NCBI GenBank assembly: GCA_947471105.1
Contig: CANIYB010000029.1
Span: 1 to 13,795, forward strand
Source: Cytophagaceae bacterium
Lineage (GTDB): Bacteria; Bacteroidota; Bacteroidia; Cytophagales; Spirosomataceae
Direction: 5' to 3'
Length of the DNA: 13,795 nucleotides
Shown: in pieces, positions 12,528 to 13,795 of the stretch
How the letters are laid out: each line of letters starts with the position of its first letter
Numbering within the stretch: position 1 is the stretch's first letter
Notes under the pieces: model-generated
The model's input: the letters and a program-made list of their open reading frames with translations, nothing else
Databases searched by the model: none
What the model was told of the DNA's origin: nothing
Position numbers and translations under genes: made by a program

Positions 12528-13733
12528 TTATAATAAGCGAATACCAAAACTAAATCCAGCTAGATTAGGACTTGAATTTTTTTCAAACAAAGGGCTTAGG
12601 TCGTAGTTGAAAAATAAATTCGGCAATTTCTTAAATGCAAATTCTGCCCTCAACCCGTATCGGAATTGATTTAAATTAAAATTGGAAGAAACCCTACTCA
12701 AATTTTCGGTTTTCTCTTCGATGGATTTAGTCCAACTATCAATTCGATAACCTACATAACCTCCTAAACCAATCATTTGTACCCCCGAGTTTTTACTAAA
12801 TACCACATGTGGCATGATGGGGATATTGATGTACGATACGGTCAACTTATTTTTGCTAAAAGCTATTTCTTTGCCTTGCGCGTCGAACATTGGTTGGAAT
12901 ATGGCCCCTTGATTTGCTTTTTGTACCAATCGATTATGGTCAAACATGAAATTATACCAATCAAAACTTATCCCCAAGCCTAACCTAAAATCACTTTTTT
13001 TGCCCTTTACAAGGGTCAATGACTCAGAAAATTCAACACTTACGTATCTGGAACTGAATGGCTTTAATTCAGTGTCTGTCTGTAAATAGTTCGGCGGATA
13101 TATCATGGTGGTAATCGAGGGAACTTGTCCTGATAGTCCATTTAATCCAAGGTAAAGATTCAAGCCATCCCGACTGAATAAATGGGCATTCTCCTTTTTT
13201 TGTTTGGCCTTTAGTGAATCGGGACCCCAATAAACACGCGTCTCCTCTCCATTTGATTCTTTTACCCGAACACCATTCCAGTCGACATGAACCTCTTCCT
13301 TCCCATCTTTTACATGAATGCCATTTAATCCAATATCAATGACCTCTTTTTTATTAGTTCCAATTTCTATAATTCGATCCAGGGGTTTATTGCGTGCGGC
13401 ACTCGATTGTTGGCCCAACCATTCTCTATCTGATCGAATAATAGCTATTTTTACCTGGCTATTACCAATTCTAACATTAAGGCTGCTATCTAAATCCGAA
13501 TTCGACTGAATTCCTTTTCGAATATTTTGCCATAAACTATCCGACAAGACCAATCCCTTTTTCTCAAATACCTGGGTCAACTCCTCCTTCAAAGTTTTGG
13601 TCTTATCTCCTTGGGTGCCTAACAAGGTTTGATTCCGTTTGTCTATTTTTAATAAAATCGAGTCCTGGCCTAGATGCGCCGCTTGTGCCGAAAAACTTAG
13701 CCACATACATGTTATTATTGCGATTGCTTTCAT
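12528..13733 (-). CDS. Exported outer-membrane beta-barrel protein (PorT-like), unknown function
   Basis: This 401-residue protein starts with a signal peptide (MKAIAIITCMWLSFSAQA). The first part (about 25-120) is hydrophilic. A short region (about 125-170) repeats a strand-turn-strand unit, IDIGLNGIHVKDGKEEVHV then DWNGVRVKESNGEETRVYW. From about 180 to the end, alternating amphipathic strands (LNLYLGLNGLSG; YVSVEFSESLTLVKG; FRLGLGISFDWYNFMF; YINIPIMPHVVF; MIGLGGYVGYRIDSW; YGLRAEFAFKKLPNLFFNYDL) end in FSFGIRLL. This is the pattern of Bacteroidota outer-membrane barrels of about eight strands. Such genes often follow regulatory genes that respond to envelope stress, but the upstream gene is mostly outside the window. 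It starts 3 bases after the preceding stop and is not followed by a visible terminator. Confidence 0.8.
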   Translation of the reverse strand: MKAIAIITCMWLSFSAQAAHLGQDSILLKIDKRNQTLLGTQGDKTKTLKEELTQVFEKKGLVLSDSLWQNIRKGIQSNSDLDSSLNVRIGNSQVKIAIIRSDREWLGQQSSAARNKPLDRIIEIGTNKKEVIDIGLNGIHVKDGKEEVHVDWNGVRVKESNGEETRVYWGPDSLKAKQKKENAHLFSRDGLNLYLGLNGLSGQVPSITTMIYPPNYLQTDTELKPFSSRYVSVEFSESLTLVKGKKSDFRLGLGISFDWYNFMFDHNRLVQKANQGAIFQPMFDAQGKEIAFSKNKLTVSYINIPIMPHVVFSKNSGVQMIGLGGYVGYRIDSWTKSIEEKTENLSRVSSNFNLNQFRYGLRAEFAFKKLPNLFFNYDLSPLFEKNSSPNLAGFSFGIRLL

Positions 13734-13736
13734 ATG

Positions 13737-13795
13737 CTATTGAAATTGAATTTTTTGCTTAATGGTTTCCTCCGTTTGTACATATTTGTTTGCGA
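13737..13795 (-). CDS. 3' end of an unknown gene (cut by window end)
   Basis: An open frame entering from the window edge ends at TAG (13739-13737) and encodes ANKYVQTEETIKQKIQFQ. Its composition is that of an ordinary helical, charged C-terminus. The stop is 3 bases before the barrel-protein start, which suggests a two-gene operon. The other two minus-strand frames are also fairly open or short here, so this rests on composition and spacing only. No function can be given. Confidence 0.45.
   Translation of the reverse strand, partial: ANKYVQTEETIKQKIQFQ

Noticed and set aside
12216..12547. Open frames across the tRNA-Gly/tRNA-Tyr region on both strands
   Set aside because: They run through tRNA genes and the promoter; their translations are those of tRNA sequence, a common false gene.

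Overview
The window looks like a chromosomal segment of a Bacteroidota bacterium, probably of the order Cytophagales; the order is a guess from overall protein flavour. Supporting signs are AT-rich DNA, start codons mostly without a Shine-Dalgarno sequence, promoters of the Bacteroidota type (TTTG, 19 bases, TAnnTTTG), a DUF4369-like thioredoxin protein, a NIPSNAP protein and a PorT-like barrel protein. Almost all of it is core genome. I see no insertion sequence, phage gene or CRISPR array.

Left part, plus strand (1-4627). The window opens inside a 5S rRNA gene, the end of an rRNA operon, followed by its terminator. A 7-bp tandem repeat comes next, then two matching 15-bp palindromes that bracket a promoter. 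These palindromes look like operators of a metal regulator. They precede a two-gene unit: a small exported lipoprotein and a MerC-domain membrane protein. A tightly spaced run follows: gatB (tRNA-dependent amidotransferase subunit B), a TlpA-like periplasmic thiol-disulfide protein, and proC (proline biosynthesis). proC converges on mutL with a 12-bp overlap.

Right part, minus strand (13795 down to 4616, in order of transcription). The end of an unknown gene is followed 3 bases later by an outer-membrane barrel protein. Then comes a strong promoter and the unit tRNA-Tyr, tRNA-Gly, tRNA-Thr, tuf with a terminator; a NIPSNAP-family gene; a second strong promoter and the unit tRNA-Trp, secE, nusG with a terminator; and a third strong promoter, a structured leader of about 160 bases, and rplK, rplA, rplJ, rplL with a terminator. 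mutL is last. This is the classic tufB-secE-nusG-rplKAJL translation block, with two departures. The NIPSNAP gene sits between tuf and secE, and rpoB/rpoC, normally right after rplL, are absent and replaced by a terminator and mutL.

The translation genes supply tRNAs, elongation factor Tu, a subunit of the Sec translocon, the transcription factor NusG and the L11/L1/L10/L12 proteins of the ribosomal stalks. Three near-identical promoters suggest coordinated high expression. The items most worth checking are the paired palindromic operators before the lipoprotein-MerC genes, the structured rplK leader, the loss of rpoBC linkage, and a palindrome at the start of the tRNA-Tyr/tuf transcript.
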